Source: a virus
Direction: 5' to 3' (one strand)
Virus record (IMG/VR): IMGVR_UViG_3300037137_001021
Coordinates: 1 to 28,019 of that record
Length of the DNA stretch: 28,019 nucleotides
Both the position numbers and the translations under genes were made by a program. Positions within the stretch are counted from its first letter, which is position 1; each line of letters opens with the position of its first letter. Below the pieces are notes generated by a model. The model did not search any database, had not been told where the DNA came from, and saw nothing but the letters and a program-made list of their open reading frames with translations. This document shows positions 6,197 to 13,440 of this stretch, in pieces.

Positions 6197-8836
6197 TTAC
6201 GTCGGTTCGATCCAGTCCGGGTACGACTCGGCGCCGCCGCGCTGGTTCGGCTTCATGCCGCCGCCGGTGATCGAGCCGAAGATGCCAGCGGCCACGTCCT
6301 CCTGCGACAGAACCACGCCCTCCATTACCCCCTTCGCGGTCGCGAGCTTCTTCATCAGCATTTCACCGAACTTCTCGTCCAGCGTGCCCGGCGCGTCGAA
6401 GTAGGTGATGGTCACCTGATTCTTCTGACCGATGCGATGTACCCTGTCCTCGGCCTGCGCCAGCTTGGACGGCGTCCATGTCCGCTCGATGAAGAACACG
6501 TCCTGCGCCCGGGTGAGAGTGAGCCCCACGCCTGCGGCTTCGATGGAAAGCACCAGAATGTCGTAGTAGTCACGCTGCTCCGGTGGCGCGCTCACGGGTA
6601 CGCCCTCCTGAAAGCGCTCTTTCGTGGCCTCCCGGTCCTCGTCACCGCCCAGGATCGAGCCGACGCGGTAGTTCAGCGCCTTCAGCGCGTTGAGCAGCGC
6701 GTGCTGCACGTCCACATGCTGCGCAAAAATCAGCAGCGGCCGGCGCGTGCTCTCCCAGTGCTGCTGCACCTCCTCCAGAAACGCCTCGACCTTGCCCACG
6801 CCGGTCAGGTGGCTCAGCGTGTTCATGCGCACCAGCACTTCCGCGCGCTCCGCCCGCTCCATCGCTTCCCAGCCGCCGCGCGCACGAATGAACGCGAACA
6901 GGTCCGACGCAGCGGCCTCGTACTCCTTGGCGGTCGCGTCATCGAGCGAGATCAGCTTGGTGCGCCGCCACTTCTCCGGCAGGTTCAGAATGTCCTTGGT
7001 CTTGCGGAGCATGTACTTGCCGTTGATCCGCTCGTGCAGCTCCAGAATGTTCGACGCACCCTCGTACGTGGTGATGTTCCTCCCCTGCGCGCGGATCTGC
7101 TGCGGGTCGCAGTAGCGCTCGCCGAACGGCTTGAACTTCGGAAACTCGTCGGGGGCGACAAGGTGAAGCTGCCCGAACATTTCGCAGGGGCTTTTGTTCG
7201 ACATGGGCGTCCCAGACAAAAGGGCTCGGCGCGGGATACTCTGCGCGACCTCCCACACCGCGATGGCGCGGGCGCTGCCGGTCGGGACGGTACGCCACTG
7301 CCCGGTCTTTTCATTCTTCCGCGGTCCGATCCGAAAGTTCTTGATGTAGTGGCTCTCGTCCACGATCAGCGTCTTGAACTTCCGCGCTTGAAACTGCTCC
7401 ACATACCGGGAGAGAATGTCGTAGTTCACCACGGTCACGTCCGCGCGCTCCGCCGCTGCCAGTGACGCCGCCTCCCGCTTCTTCCCCGTCTCGACGGCAA
7501 CAGCCGTCAGGTCGGGACGCCACATGGTGACTTCCTTGACCCAGTTGGCCTTCAGCGACTTCGGACACACGACCAGCGCCGGGTAGTCGGCGGCGACGAT
7601 CGCGATGGCCGTCTTGCCGAGGCCCATGTCGTACGCGAGCAGACCGGAGCCTTGCTGGCAGAGCCAGAGCACGCCCTCCCGCTGGTGCGCCATGAGCTGC
7701 TCCGGCATTTCGCGCTCTGCGGCCGCACGCCCCGCGGGCTTGTCGGTCGTCTCCGCCACCTGCGCCACTTCCGCGGTCGTCGGCGGCGTCACCACCACGT
7801 CGCGCATCCCGGCGGTGATGCCGCCGAACTGCTTGCCGTGCAGAAATCCCTTCTCTTTCATCGAACGCGCGGCGTTCTCGGGCGTCAGCAGGATGGTGCG
7901 CACGCGGTCGGGACTGACCCACGCGACGACCATCGGCTTGCCCTTCAGGTACACCGTGTCGCCCGCTTCCAGGCTCGCCGCGTCCTTCGGGAGCCTGCCC
8001 GGCTCCTGTTGCACCGCGCCCTCCGGCCCTGCGCCGGCAGGCGCCTGCGCGGTCGCCGGCTGCGGCACCGCCTGTCGGTCGGCAGGCACGATGAACGTCT
8101 CGCCACTCGGGAGCACGCCAAGCGTGCCGGCGAGCGTCGGCACGAGCGCGTTCAGGATCTTGATCCACTGCACGTCATTCCCTGGGAACGTCGTGTGCCA
8201 TCGGCCGCGCTGATCCTTCTGGTTCCGCGAACCCGCCGCCTTCATGGCGTTGTTCGTCTCGAACCAGACGTTCTTCGACTCAATGAGTGGCAGCTCAATT
8301 TCCCACTGCCCGCCCTGCACGGCAGTCACCACGATGCCCTGGGGCTTCTGCTTGCCGACGGGGTTCCCTTCCTCGTCGAACTTCCGTCCCTCGACGAACA
8401 CGGCCTGGAGTGCTCGCGCGGTGCCGGCGAACCCGAGCGCGCTCGCGATTTCCATGGCGCTGCCGATGTAGTAGGCGTAGTCGCTCGCGTGCGTCTCCCA
8501 GGCACGGCCCGCGGCGTGGATGGCCGCGCTCACCGCCTTGCGCGGATCGCCCTCGCGTTCGCGTATGGCGGCGGCCATGAGCGGCGGCGCGGTTTCGAGC
8601 GCGCGGCCGAGCGCTGCCATGTCGGGAGCGCCCGTCACCGCGAACATGCCGTGCTTCGCCGCGCAGATCGGGCCGACGCCACGCTCCAGGCTGGCCGGGT
8701 CGCGGAGCGGGTGGTCGCAGATCAGGCAGCTCGTCGCGAGCATCCTGGTCCCGCCCTCCTCCTCGTACCCGTTCGGCATCATGCCCGGGTGCATGGGCTC
8801 GTCCTGGTCCGGGTGCTCGTACTGCTCGTATTGCAT
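6197..8836 (-). CDS. SNF2-family helicase with N-terminal DUF6011-like zinc motif
   Basis: 879 residues. Near the N-terminus CLICDHPLRDP.SLERGVGPICAAKHG (residues 37-63) matches the C-x-x-C...G-x-G-P-x-C pattern of DUF6011. The helicase core has HQREGVLWLCQ, Walker A DMGLGKT (about 403-409), DESHYIKN (about 495), LSGTPMSN, and C-terminal motif VI QAEDRVHRIGQ (about 799). This is the SNF2 (SMARCAL1/RapA-like) ATPase set, so the protein probably translocates on duplex DNA and remodels protein-DNA or branched DNA during replication or repair. A middle segment (about 120-370) containing an Ala/Pro/Gln linker is unassigned. The gene has its own promoter with a leader of about eight bases. Confidence 0.92.
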   Translation of the reverse strand: MQYEQYEHPDQDEPMHPGMMPNGYEEEGGTRMLATSCLICDHPLRDPASLERGVGPICAAKHGMFAVTGAPDMAALGRALETAPPLMAAAIREREGDPRKAVSAAIHAAGRAWETHASDYAYYIGSAMEIASALGFAGTARALQAVFVEGRKFDEEGNPVGKQKPQGIVVTAVQGGQWEIELPLIESKNVWFETNNAMKAAGSRNQKDQRGRWHTTFPGNDVQWIKILNALVPTLAGTLGVLPSGETFIVPADRQAVPQPATAQAPAGAGPEGAVQQEPGRLPKDAASLEAGDTVYLKGKPMVVAWVSPDRVRTILLTPENAARSMKEKGFLHGKQFGGITAGMRDVVVTPPTTAEVAQVAETTDKPAGRAAAEREMPEQLMAHQREGVLWLCQQGSGLLAYDMGLGKTAIAIVAADYPALVVCPKSLKANWVKEVTMWRPDLTAVAVETGKKREAASLAAAERADVTVVNYDILSRYVEQFQARKFKTLIVDESHYIKNFRIGPRKNEKTGQWRTVPTGSARAIAVWEVAQSIPRRALLSGTPMSNKSPCEMFGQLHLVAPDEFPKFKPFGERYCDPQQIRAQGRNITTYEGASNILELHERINGKYMLRKTKDILNLPEKWRRTKLISLDDATAKEYEAAASDLFAFIRARGGWEAMERAERAEVLVRMNTLSHLTGVGKVEAFLEEVQQHWESTRRPLLIFAQHVDVQHALLNALKALNYRVGSILGGDEDREATKERFQEGVPVSAPPEQRDYYDILVLSIEAAGVGLTLTRAQDVFFIERTWTPSKLAQAEDRVHRIGQKNQVTITYFDAPGTLDEKFGEMLMKKLATAKGVMEGVVLSQEDVAAGIFGSITGGGMKPNQRGGAESYPDWIEPT

Positions 8837-8880
8837 GGGCTTGTTCTCTCGGGTCTACCGCGTGCTGCCACTGCTGTCAA
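8834..8880 (-). promoter_or_regulatory. Promoter of SNF2 helicase gene
   Basis: TTGACA (8875-8880), 17-base spacer, TAGACC (8852-8857). The TAG of the -10 box is also the stop codon of the upstream 60-residue gene. Fifteen bases separate the -10 from the ATG, so unlike its siblings it leaves a short leader containing GAGAG. Confidence 0.55.
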
Positions 8881-9037
8881 GCTCGGCCCGCTGCCGCATA
8901 CACCAGCGGGCCAGCAAGGGGTCGCCGGTCGCGATGGCCTCCCGGTGCATCCGGGTGACCTCGCGCAGGTACTCGGCCCGGAATTCCGGGTCGGCGAGCT
9001 GCTCGGCGCACCAGCTTTCGGCTCGGGAGTCGGACAT
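8855..9037 (-). CDS. Small helical hypothetical protein
   Basis: 60 residues, charged and helical (SWCAEQLADPEFRAEYLREVTRMHREAIATGDPLLARWCMRQRAEL). The ATG is chosen because a TAGGCT -10-like box lies ten bases upstream; a good -35 is not seen. It ends inside the promoter of the SNF2 gene. Function unknown. Confidence 0.55.
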   Translation of the reverse strand: MSDSRAESWCAEQLADPEFRAEYLREVTRMHREAIATGDPLLARWCMRQRAELDSSGSTR

Positions 9038-9074
9038 GACGGCGCCCAGCCTACTGCCAGCACGGCACCCCGCG

Positions 9075-9302
9075 CTACTTTTCGGTCGTGGGGGCTTCAC
9101 GGGGGTCAATCGGTTCCACGGTTGCCCGGAAGCCGGCAAGCGCGAGCACGGCGAGTTCGTTCTCCGCATCGCCGAGCGTTTCCACCCAGTAGCGCACGTG
9201 CTCCCGGTACGCTTCGAGCCACGGGCGGGCGACCGCTTCGCGAACGCGCAGCAGGGTGAGCGGGTCGCGACCGACGGGGACTACGACGTAGACCAAGATC
9301 AT
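9075..9302 (-). CDS. Small hypothetical protein
   Basis: 75 residues. A hydrophobic beta-like N-terminus (MILVYVVVPVG) leads into a helical region (LLRVREAVARPWLEAYREHVRYWVETLGDAENELAVLALAGF). It starts three bases after the upstream stop (TGAGCGATG), so it is probably coupled. No family recognised. Confidence 0.6.
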   Translation of the reverse strand: MILVYVVVPVGRDPLTLLRVREAVARPWLEAYREHVRYWVETLGDAENELAVLALAGFRATVEPIDPREAPTTEK

Positions 9303-9305
9303 CGC

Positions 9306-9521
9306 TCACGGTCCTACCCGCAGCGCCACCAAGACTCGGCTCTCGCTCGGCGTCTGCGCGCACACGGCGCAGAGCCAGCGCCGTTCACCACAAACGATCG
9401 CGGGCATCCAGCCCTCACGAACCAAAATCACGTCCCCCTCCGGCGACAGGTCATCCACGATGTTCATGGACCTCGCGGCGCACGCCGCGCAACGGACCCA
9501 CACGTGGGTGAGCTTAGCCAC
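9306..9521 (-). CDS. Zinc-ribbon small protein
   Basis: 71 residues. Two CxxC pairs, CAAC near residue 11 and CAVC near residue 51, with a Trp/Gly strand between them form a likely zinc ribbon. GTG start inside the end of the upstream gene (8-base overlap). Function unknown; such ribbons often bind nucleic acid or stabilise small phage proteins. Confidence 0.6.
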   Translation of the reverse strand: MAKLTHVWVRCAACAARSMNIVDDLSPEGDVILVREGWMPAIVCGERRWLCAVCAQTPSESRVLVALRVGP

Positions 9522-9879
9522 CGGTGGGCGTCTCCGGCGCGCGCTCGATCAGCAGCTTGCAGCGCTGGCACGCCGCGATCACTTTACCGTCGCGCAGCGT
9601 GACGGGGCGAAGCTCTGCGAGAATAGGCTTGTCCACGGCGTAGTGCTCTGGGTACGCCAGCGGCGCCCCCTCGCTGTCGGCGAGCTGCCAGAAGCTCGGG
9701 TAGTCGATCTTGCGCACGATGGGGCAGCCGTGCGGCGCGTCGCACGGCCTTGCACGCGCCTCGCCCGTCCAGGCGTGCGTGAAGCCGCACTGCCCTGCGC
9801 ACTGGCAGCGGCCCTTCGCCTCGCGCAGCACGCGCTCCGCGTTCACCGGCGACGCGGCGGCGGGTGCCTTAGCGGCCAT
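9514..9879 (-). CDS. Cys-rich HNH-like phage protein
   Basis: 121 residues. The N-terminal CQCAGQCGFTH and CDAPHGC and the C-terminal VIAACQRCKLLIE give a C-x-C...C-G..H...C...C-x-x-C-K layout that recalls degenerate HNH/treble-clef proteins of phages. The catalytic histidine pair of a true HNH nuclease is not obvious, so nuclease activity is uncertain. It starts 11 bases inside the upstream coiled-coil gene. Confidence 0.65.
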   Translation of the reverse strand: MAAKAPAAASPVNAERVLREAKGRCQCAGQCGFTHAWTGEARARPCDAPHGCPIVRKIDYPSFWQLADSEGAPLAYPEHYAVDKPILAELRPVTLRDGKVIAACQRCKLLIERAPETPTGG

Positions 9880-10357
9880 CGGCCTGCGCCTCGGCTTCGA
9901 TCAGCGCCTTTGCCTGCTTCTCCCACTCGTGCGCTCCGTCCACGTCGATGCCGTGCGCCCACGCGAGCGGTGCCGCTGCGCAGAGGAGCGTGTCCATGTT
10001 CTCCAGCCGCTCACGCAGGCCCATGATGATGCGTAGCTGCTCGGTGCGGCCCCGGTCGCTCTCCGCGAGCGCCGCCACGGCCTCGTCGCGCTCCAGCTTC
10101 AGCCCCGCGACCATGTCCGGCACCTTGGCGCGGAGCGGTGAGTCCTGCACCGAGCCGTCGTCGGAGACGTACGCATCCTTGCCGAACAGCAGAGCGATCT
10201 TGTCGAGCATCCTGGCATAGAAATCCGTGTTGCGCGTTTGCTGCGCCGCCGTGGCCTGCCACGCATCGCGCTCGTCCTTGAGCCGCTCGACCATGAGGCG
10301 GAGCGCGTCCAGCTCGCGGAGAATCCTCTCTCCGGCCCCCTCCTCTGGGGCGCTCAC
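9869..10357 (-). CDS. Coiled-coil hypothetical protein
   Basis: 162 residues. A predicted coiled coil near the N-terminus (ERILRELDALRLMVERLKDERDAWQATAA) and another at about 95-125 (LKLERDEAVAALAESDRGRTEQLRIIMGLRERLENM) flank a short region with LFGKDAYVSDDGSVQD. The GTG start (10355-10357) overlaps the upstream stop as GTGA. Phages carry many such proteins of unknown role. Confidence 0.65.
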   Translation of the reverse strand: MSAPEEGAGERILRELDALRLMVERLKDERDAWQATAAQQTRNTDFYARMLDKIALLFGKDAYVSDDGSVQDSPLRAKVPDMVAGLKLERDEAVAALAESDRGRTEQLRIIMGLRERLENMDTLLCAAAPLAWAHGIDVDGAHEWEKQAKALIEAEAQADGR

Positions 10358-10557
10358 TTGGGCCTCGTGTCGATCGGGGGCAGGCCCCACTTCTTTGCGA
10401 AGCGCCGGGCACCGGCTTCGTCGGTGTGGCGGTAGTGAGCACGCGGAAAGCGCAGGCGGCTGCCGGCGTGCTTGTGATCGGTCGTCCACGAGAGCATCCA
10501 CAGGTCGTTACCGATGTGACGGACGTGGTGCCCGCGACTGGCTGCTGTTCGCGTCAT
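10354..10557 (-). CDS. Small basic hypothetical protein
   Basis: 67 residues, basic and His-rich, with RFPRAHYRHTDEAGARRFAKKWGLPP in the second half, a G-A-x-R-F-A-K-K-W pattern that looks conserved-protein-like. GGGAG lies five bases before the ATG. It is the first gene after the repeat-bearing gap at 10.56-10.84 kb. Function unknown. Confidence 0.65.
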   Translation of the reverse strand: MTRTAASRGHHVRHIGNDLWMLSWTTDHKHAGSRLRFPRAHYRHTDEAGARRFAKKWGLPPIDTRPK

Positions 10558-10585
10558 TGCGCTCCCGTCAAGGCAACCAGCTTGG

Positions 10586-10839
10586 TCGCGGCGGCGAGAG
10601 GCCCCACGCTGCCATGGTGCCACGATGCAGCACGGCGACATGTCGCGGCGTCGTAGGCCCCGCGTTGCCGTGGTGACCGTCATGTGTCGCGGCATCGCAG
10701 GCCCCGCGCTGCCTCGGTGATGAACAACGGGTAGTCGCGGCGTCGTAGGCCCCGCGCTGCCGTAGTACGTGCGAACTCAGTCGCGGCGTTGCTTTGGGGG
10801 ATCCACCCGCAGCATTGCTAGGCCCCGCGCTGCCTTGGT
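10586..10839. repeat. Direct-repeat array A in intergenic gap
   Basis: The 282-base gap 10558-10839 holds no convincing gene but five degenerate copies of a unit of about 32 bases. The copies begin at 10586, 10643, 10687, 10735 and 10781. The common parts are TCGCGGCGTCGTAGG and CCCCGCGCTGCC. The fifth copy is split by about 25 extra bases, its second half lying at about 10817-10838. Start-to-start spacing is 44-57 bases and the spacers are dissimilar. Too short and irregular for CRISPR; could be protein-binding sites, an origin, or repeated RNA hairpins. Confidence 0.75.
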
Positions 10840-11031
10840 TCACGTGTCCCTCCGCGTCCGCTTCTCGACCGTCTCGCGCTCCGCCGGGCTCATGTCCGCC
10901 CACGCCGCGCGGATCGTCTCCCACAGCGTCTCGGGCACGTCCTGGTCGGAAGCGACCACGCGCACCAGCTCGGCGAACGCTGCCAGGTACTGCTGGACGA
11001 GCGGGCTGTCGGGGGGCTCGGAATCATCCAT
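10840..11031 (-). CDS. Small acidic helical protein
   Basis: 63 residues (MDDSEPPDSPLVQQYLAAFAELVRVVASDQDVPETLW...AWADMSPAERETVEKRTRRDT). The N-terminus is acidic and the C-terminus basic and helical. It has its own promoter with the ATG nine bases after the -10. The WADMSPAERETVEKR segment resembles short helical motifs seen in many small proteins; no function is assigned. Confidence 0.65.
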   Translation of the reverse strand: MDDSEPPDSPLVQQYLAAFAELVRVVASDQDVPETLWETIRAAWADMSPAERETVEKRTRRDT

Positions 11032-11070
11032 CTGCCGTCAGTGCTACCACCGCTGCCGCCCCCCTGTCAA
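11029..11070 (-). promoter_or_regulatory. Leaderless promoter with -35 overlapping a stop codon
   Basis: TTGACA (11065-11070), 18-base spacer containing GGCAGCGGTGG, TAGCAC (11041-11046), then nine bases to the ATG. The TGA inside TTGACA is the stop codon of the upstream gene. The spacer shares GGCAGCGGTGGTAGC with the promoter at 18.35 kb. Confidence 0.55.
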
Positions 11071-11366
11071 CCGGCCCCTCTCCCCTTCAGTGCCTGCGCC
11101 GCCAGCTCGCGGATCAGGTCTGGGTTTGCCAGGGCGACGACCCAGAGCTTCTCCAGCTCCGCCAACCGTTGCCTCACGACCCGCAGTGTCGCCTGCGTCT
11201 CCTCCAGCTCGGTCAGGTAGTCCAGCATCCGGCCGCGCAGCTCGCTCACCTTCGCGTCGGTGACCTCGGCGTCGGCCGGCTGGCGCTTCTCCAGCTTGCT
11301 CAGGCGCTGGTCGAGTCGCGCCTCCACGTCGGCCAGGTCGCCGAGCGTTGCCGGGTACTCGCTCAC
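11067..11366 (-). CDS. Coiled-coil protein, paralogue of next gene upstream
   Basis: 99 residues. Coiled coil (LGDLADVEARLDQRLSKLEKRQ, later YLTELEETQATLRVVRQRLAELEKLW) and an ANPDLIRELAAQALKGRG tail. The architecture and the tail match the neighbouring 84-residue protein (AANPEAFREVALAALAAK), so the two look like a diverged tandem duplication. GTG start overlapping the upstream stop (GTGA). Confidence 0.7.
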   Translation of the reverse strand: MSEYPATLGDLADVEARLDQRLSKLEKRQPADAEVTDAKVSELRGRMLDYLTELEETQATLRVVRQRLAELEKLWVVALANPDLIRELAAQALKGRGAG

Positions 11367-11617
11367 GGCCACGGCTCCACTTTCGCCGCCAGCGCGGCGA
11401 GCGCGACCTCGCGGAACGCTTCCGGGTTCGCCGCGATGGCGCGCTGGAGGGTATCGACCCACTGCTCCAGGGTGCGGAGCCGCATTTCGCTCATTTCAGC
11501 TTGGTACGTGGCCCACGCCACCTTCGGCCCGTGCTCGTTCTGAAACGCTTCGAGGCGGGATAGCCGCACACGCAGGTTGCCTACCTCGGTGCGAGTGACG
11601 GGCGGGGATTTTCTCAT
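11363..11617 (-). CDS. Coiled-coil protein, paralogue of next gene downstream
   Basis: 84 residues: basic start (MRKSPPVTRTEVGNLRVRLSRLEAFQ), a helical middle (YQAEMSEMRLRTLEQWVDTLQRA) and a C-terminal AANPEAFREVALAALAAK. It resembles the downstream 99-residue protein in order of parts. The ATG overlaps the upstream stop as ATGA. Probably a small oligomer; role unknown. Confidence 0.7.
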   Translation of the reverse strand: MRKSPPVTRTEVGNLRVRLSRLEAFQNEHGPKVAWATYQAEMSEMRLRTLEQWVDTLQRAIAANPEAFREVALAALAAKVEPWP

Positions 11618-12072
11618 GGTGTTCGACTCGCAAGGTTGTTCAGCATCGCAATGTCGCCGGGCTCGGGCCAGAGTCGCGTGCGGCCCCCGAGTGCAATCAC
11701 CGCCAGTTCCCGCTCCAGCTCCTCCGGCGGCCCACGCAGCAGCTCCACGATGCGCTTGTCGGGCACGTTCGCCGCACTGAGCGCCCGCAGCGCGCCGACC
11801 GTTGGCGGCGCGGCGTACCATCGTCGCTTGCCCCGCTGGTCACGGATGAGGGTCACCACGATGCCCGCCGCGGTGAGCAGCTTCGATTCCCGCCACCAGA
11901 CCTCGATGAGCCCGAGCCGCTCGATCAGCGCGCGGCGCGCGGCCGTCGCACAGGCGGCGGTGCCGGCGTGACGGCTCGGGTCCTTCAGCACCTTGCCGCA
12001 CGCCTTGCACACGTGCGGCCCAGGCTCGGGGTGCGTGAGCCGGAAGGTGGCCGGTGCGCGGCGCGCGCTCAC
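11614..12072 (-). CDS. Zinc-finger hypothetical protein
   Basis: 152 residues. HVCKACGKVLKDPSRHAGTAAC (about residues 19-40) looks like a C2HC finger. The middle (IEVWWRESKLLTAAGIVVTLIRD) and the C-terminal PPEELERELAVIALGG suggest further folded helices and strands. GTG start sharing GTGA with the upstream stop. No family recognised. Confidence 0.65.
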   Translation of the reverse strand: MSARRAPATFRLTHPEPGPHVCKACGKVLKDPSRHAGTAACATAARRALIERLGLIEVWWRESKLLTAAGIVVTLIRDQRGKRRWYAAPPTVGALRALSAANVPDKRIVELLRGPPEELERELAVIALGGRTRLWPEPGDIAMLNNLASRTP

Positions 12073-12293
12073 GACGCCGGCCCCAGCGCCTCGTCGCACG
12101 CATCGCGGAGCTTCCGCAGCTCGACCGGGTCCATCCCGATCGTGACCACCATCCCGCCGCCCTGGATCCGCACGGCGGACGGGGCGCCGACCGCCAGCAT
12201 GAACTTGCCGGTTCCAGCGTCGCCGATGGCCCACGTGCCGTTGCCCTTCGCAATCGCGCGCGACACGTGCGCGAACACCTCATTTTTCGTCAT
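12069..12293 (-). CDS. Small hypothetical protein
   Basis: 74 residues: a helix (KNEVFAHVSRAIAK), a Gly-rich beta region (GTWAIGDAGTGKFMLAVGA...RIQGGGMVVTIGMD) and a helical end. GDAGTGKF superficially resembles a P-loop, but the protein is far too short for an NTPase. GGAGAAGG precedes the ATG by about eight bases. Function unknown. Confidence 0.65.
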   Translation of the reverse strand: MTKNEVFAHVSRAIAKGNGTWAIGDAGTGKFMLAVGAPSAVRIQGGGMVVTIGMDPVELRKLRDACDEALGPAS

Positions 12294-12308
12294 CGGGAAT
12301 TCCTTCTC

Positions 12309-12491
12309 CTACCAGTCCCACGCCTCGGCAATCGTAGCCAGCAGCCAGAGCGGCCAGGCCAGTGCCACCAGGAACACCTGCGCGAGCGCCCGCCGGGGCC
12401 CCATCTTCCCCGCGTTCACGCTCGGCATCGCAGAGCACAGCATGACGGCGACGGCCGTGGCGACGAAGCCCGCGATGTAAAGGTCGGCCAT
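12309..12491 (-). CDS. Two-helix small membrane protein
   Basis: 60 residues from the ATG in the TGATG junction (a GTG one codon upstream is also possible). Two hydrophobic stretches, LYIAGFVATAVAVMLCSAM and ALAQVFLVALAWPLWLLATIAEAW, are separated by a short basic loop. One of three tiny membrane proteins in 12.3-13.5 kb. Function unknown. Confidence 0.65.
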   Translation of the reverse strand: MADLYIAGFVATAVAVMLCSAMPSVNAGKMGPRRALAQVFLVALAWPLWLLATIAEAWDW

Positions 12492-12790
12492 CACCGGTCG
12501 CTCTCCCCGTCGTCATCATCATCGTCCGTGTCGGCGAGCCACACGAATCCCGGCGTGCGCTCGCCCACCCAGGCGCCCGCGACGTTGAAGCTGAAGTGCT
12601 CCTCCGCCTCCTCGCGGGTCATGTCGGGGTTGTCGCGAAGCAAGATCGCGATGCAGCGCCGCGCGTCGTACAGCACGAACGCTTCCTGCCCGACGCGGTC
12701 CACCTCACCCAGGATCGCGTCGTCGAACCCGTCAGCGAACAGCAGGTCCGGGTCGTTCTCGGTCAGGCTGTCTCTCGTGTGGCGCGTCAT
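12491..12790 (-). CDS. Conserved acidic phage protein
   Basis: 99 residues. The core FDDAILGEVDRVG...LYDARRCIAILLRDNPDMTREEAEEHF.FNVAGAWVGERTPGFVW follows a pattern I recognise from many phage hypothetical proteins (F-D-D-A-I-x-G...Y-D...E-E-A-x-E-x-F-x-x-N-x-x-G-A-x-x-G-E-x-T-P). Its biochemical role is not known to me. It ends in a run of aspartates. The ATG is coupled to a 14-codon frame ending at the same point, with GGAG just upstream. Confidence 0.75.
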   Translation of the reverse strand: MTRHTRDSLTENDPDLLFADGFDDAILGEVDRVGQEAFVLYDARRCIAILLRDNPDMTREEAEEHFSFNVAGAWVGERTPGFVWLADTDDDDDDGESDR

Positions 12791-12831
12791 GCGTGCTCCA
12801 TCGTGGTGGCCTCGAATCGCTTGGCGCTCAC
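12787..12831 (-). CDS. Possible 14-codon coupling ORF
   Basis: A GTG overlapping the upstream stop (GTGA) opens a frame VSAKRFEATTMEHA that ends in an ATGA with the next gene. It may exist only to carry ribosomes across the gap and to hold the GGAG ribosome site. No Shine-Dalgarno of its own is evident. Confidence 0.3.
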   Translation of the reverse strand: MSAKRFEATTMEHA

Positions 12832-13031
12832 GACGGCTCCTCATCGTCGCTCTCGTCCTCGGTAGCCCATCCTCGGATGAGCCAGTACACGAAGAACAGC
12901 GCCCAGACCACCGCGATCCCTGCCATGACGCCGCTGAAGAACCCGGCCCAGAACCGCTGGGTCGCGTGTATCGCGAGGGCCGCGCAGGCGACGACCACGC
13001 CGAGTAAAACCACTGTCGGCTGGAGCCTCAC
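12828..13031 (-). CDS. Two-helix small membrane protein
   Basis: 67 residues: VVLLGVVVACAALAIHA and FWAGFFSGVMAGIAVVWALFFVYWLI are clear membrane segments, followed by an acidic tail (EDESDDEEPS). GTG start sharing GTGA with the upstream stop. Function unknown; a modified-membrane or lysis-control role is possible but unsupported. Confidence 0.65.
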   Translation of the reverse strand: MRLQPTVVLLGVVVACAALAIHATQRFWAGFFSGVMAGIAVVWALFFVYWLIRGWATEDESDDEEPS

Positions 13032-13282
13032 GTCTCCTCCAGCCCCAGCGCGTCACGGATGCTGTCCTGCACGTGCCGGCGTCCCGTCCGGTACGCTTCC
13101 TTGAGCAGGCGCAGCACGCACCCGATCTGCTTCTCGGTCATCGGCACCGTGACGAGGAACAGATGCAGGCCCGGACCGCTGACGGCCCAGCCCTTGCCGG
13201 ATCGCATCGCCTCCCACCCCTCGTCCAGCAGCACGGTGTCGCGCGGACGCTTCCTTGTACGCACTTTGGTCAGCTTGGCCAT
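13028..13282 (-). CDS. Small hypothetical protein
   Basis: 84 residues: basic N-terminus (MAKLTKVRTRKRPRDTVLLDEGWEAMRSGKGWAV), a beta-like middle (GLHLFLVTVPMTEKQIGC) and a helix (VLRLLKEAYRTGRRHVQDSIRDALGLEE). GGAAGG precedes the ATG by about seven bases. Could bind nucleic acid; not recognised. Confidence 0.65.
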   Translation of the reverse strand: MAKLTKVRTRKRPRDTVLLDEGWEAMRSGKGWAVSGPGLHLFLVTVPMTEKQIGCVLRLLKEAYRTGRRHVQDSIRDALGLEET

Positions 13283-13296
13283 GTTCTTTCCTTCCT

Positions 13297-13440
13297 TCAC
13301 CACTCCCAGGTCCACGTGCCCCACATGATCCGGCACGCGACGCGCGCGACCAGCCAGGCGGCCAGCAGCACGGCCGGAAACAGCCAGGGGCCAAGCACGA
13401 ACCGCCGGAACCACAGCACGTTGTAGAGCCGGTCGATCAC
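13297..13440 (-). CDS. Single-helix micro membrane protein
   Basis: 47 residues from a GTG overlapping the upstream stop (GTGA). One membrane segment (FVLGPWLFPAVLLAAWLVARVAC) and an aromatic end (IMWGTWTWEW). The Trp-rich C-terminus is unusual. Function unknown. Confidence 0.55.
   Translation of the reverse strand: MIDRLYNVLWFRRFVLGPWLFPAVLLAAWLVARVACRIMWGTWTWEW

Noticed and set aside
6162-6197. 12-codon frame MGLVDEAKEAN joined to the SNF2 stop as TAATG
   Set aside because: It lies over the -35 to -10 region of the HNH promoter; the promoter explains the sequence better than a peptide.
7652-9259. Long plus-strand frame of 535 residues opposite the SNF2 gene
   Set aside because: Antisense shadow caused by high GC; His/Arg/Ala-rich with no motif.
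10586-10839. CRISPR array
   Set aside because: Repeats are degenerate, spacers only about 12-25 bases and uneven, and no cas gene is present.
12069-12293. P-loop NTPase because of GDAGTGKF
   Set aside because: The protein is 74 residues with no Walker B; the match is by chance.
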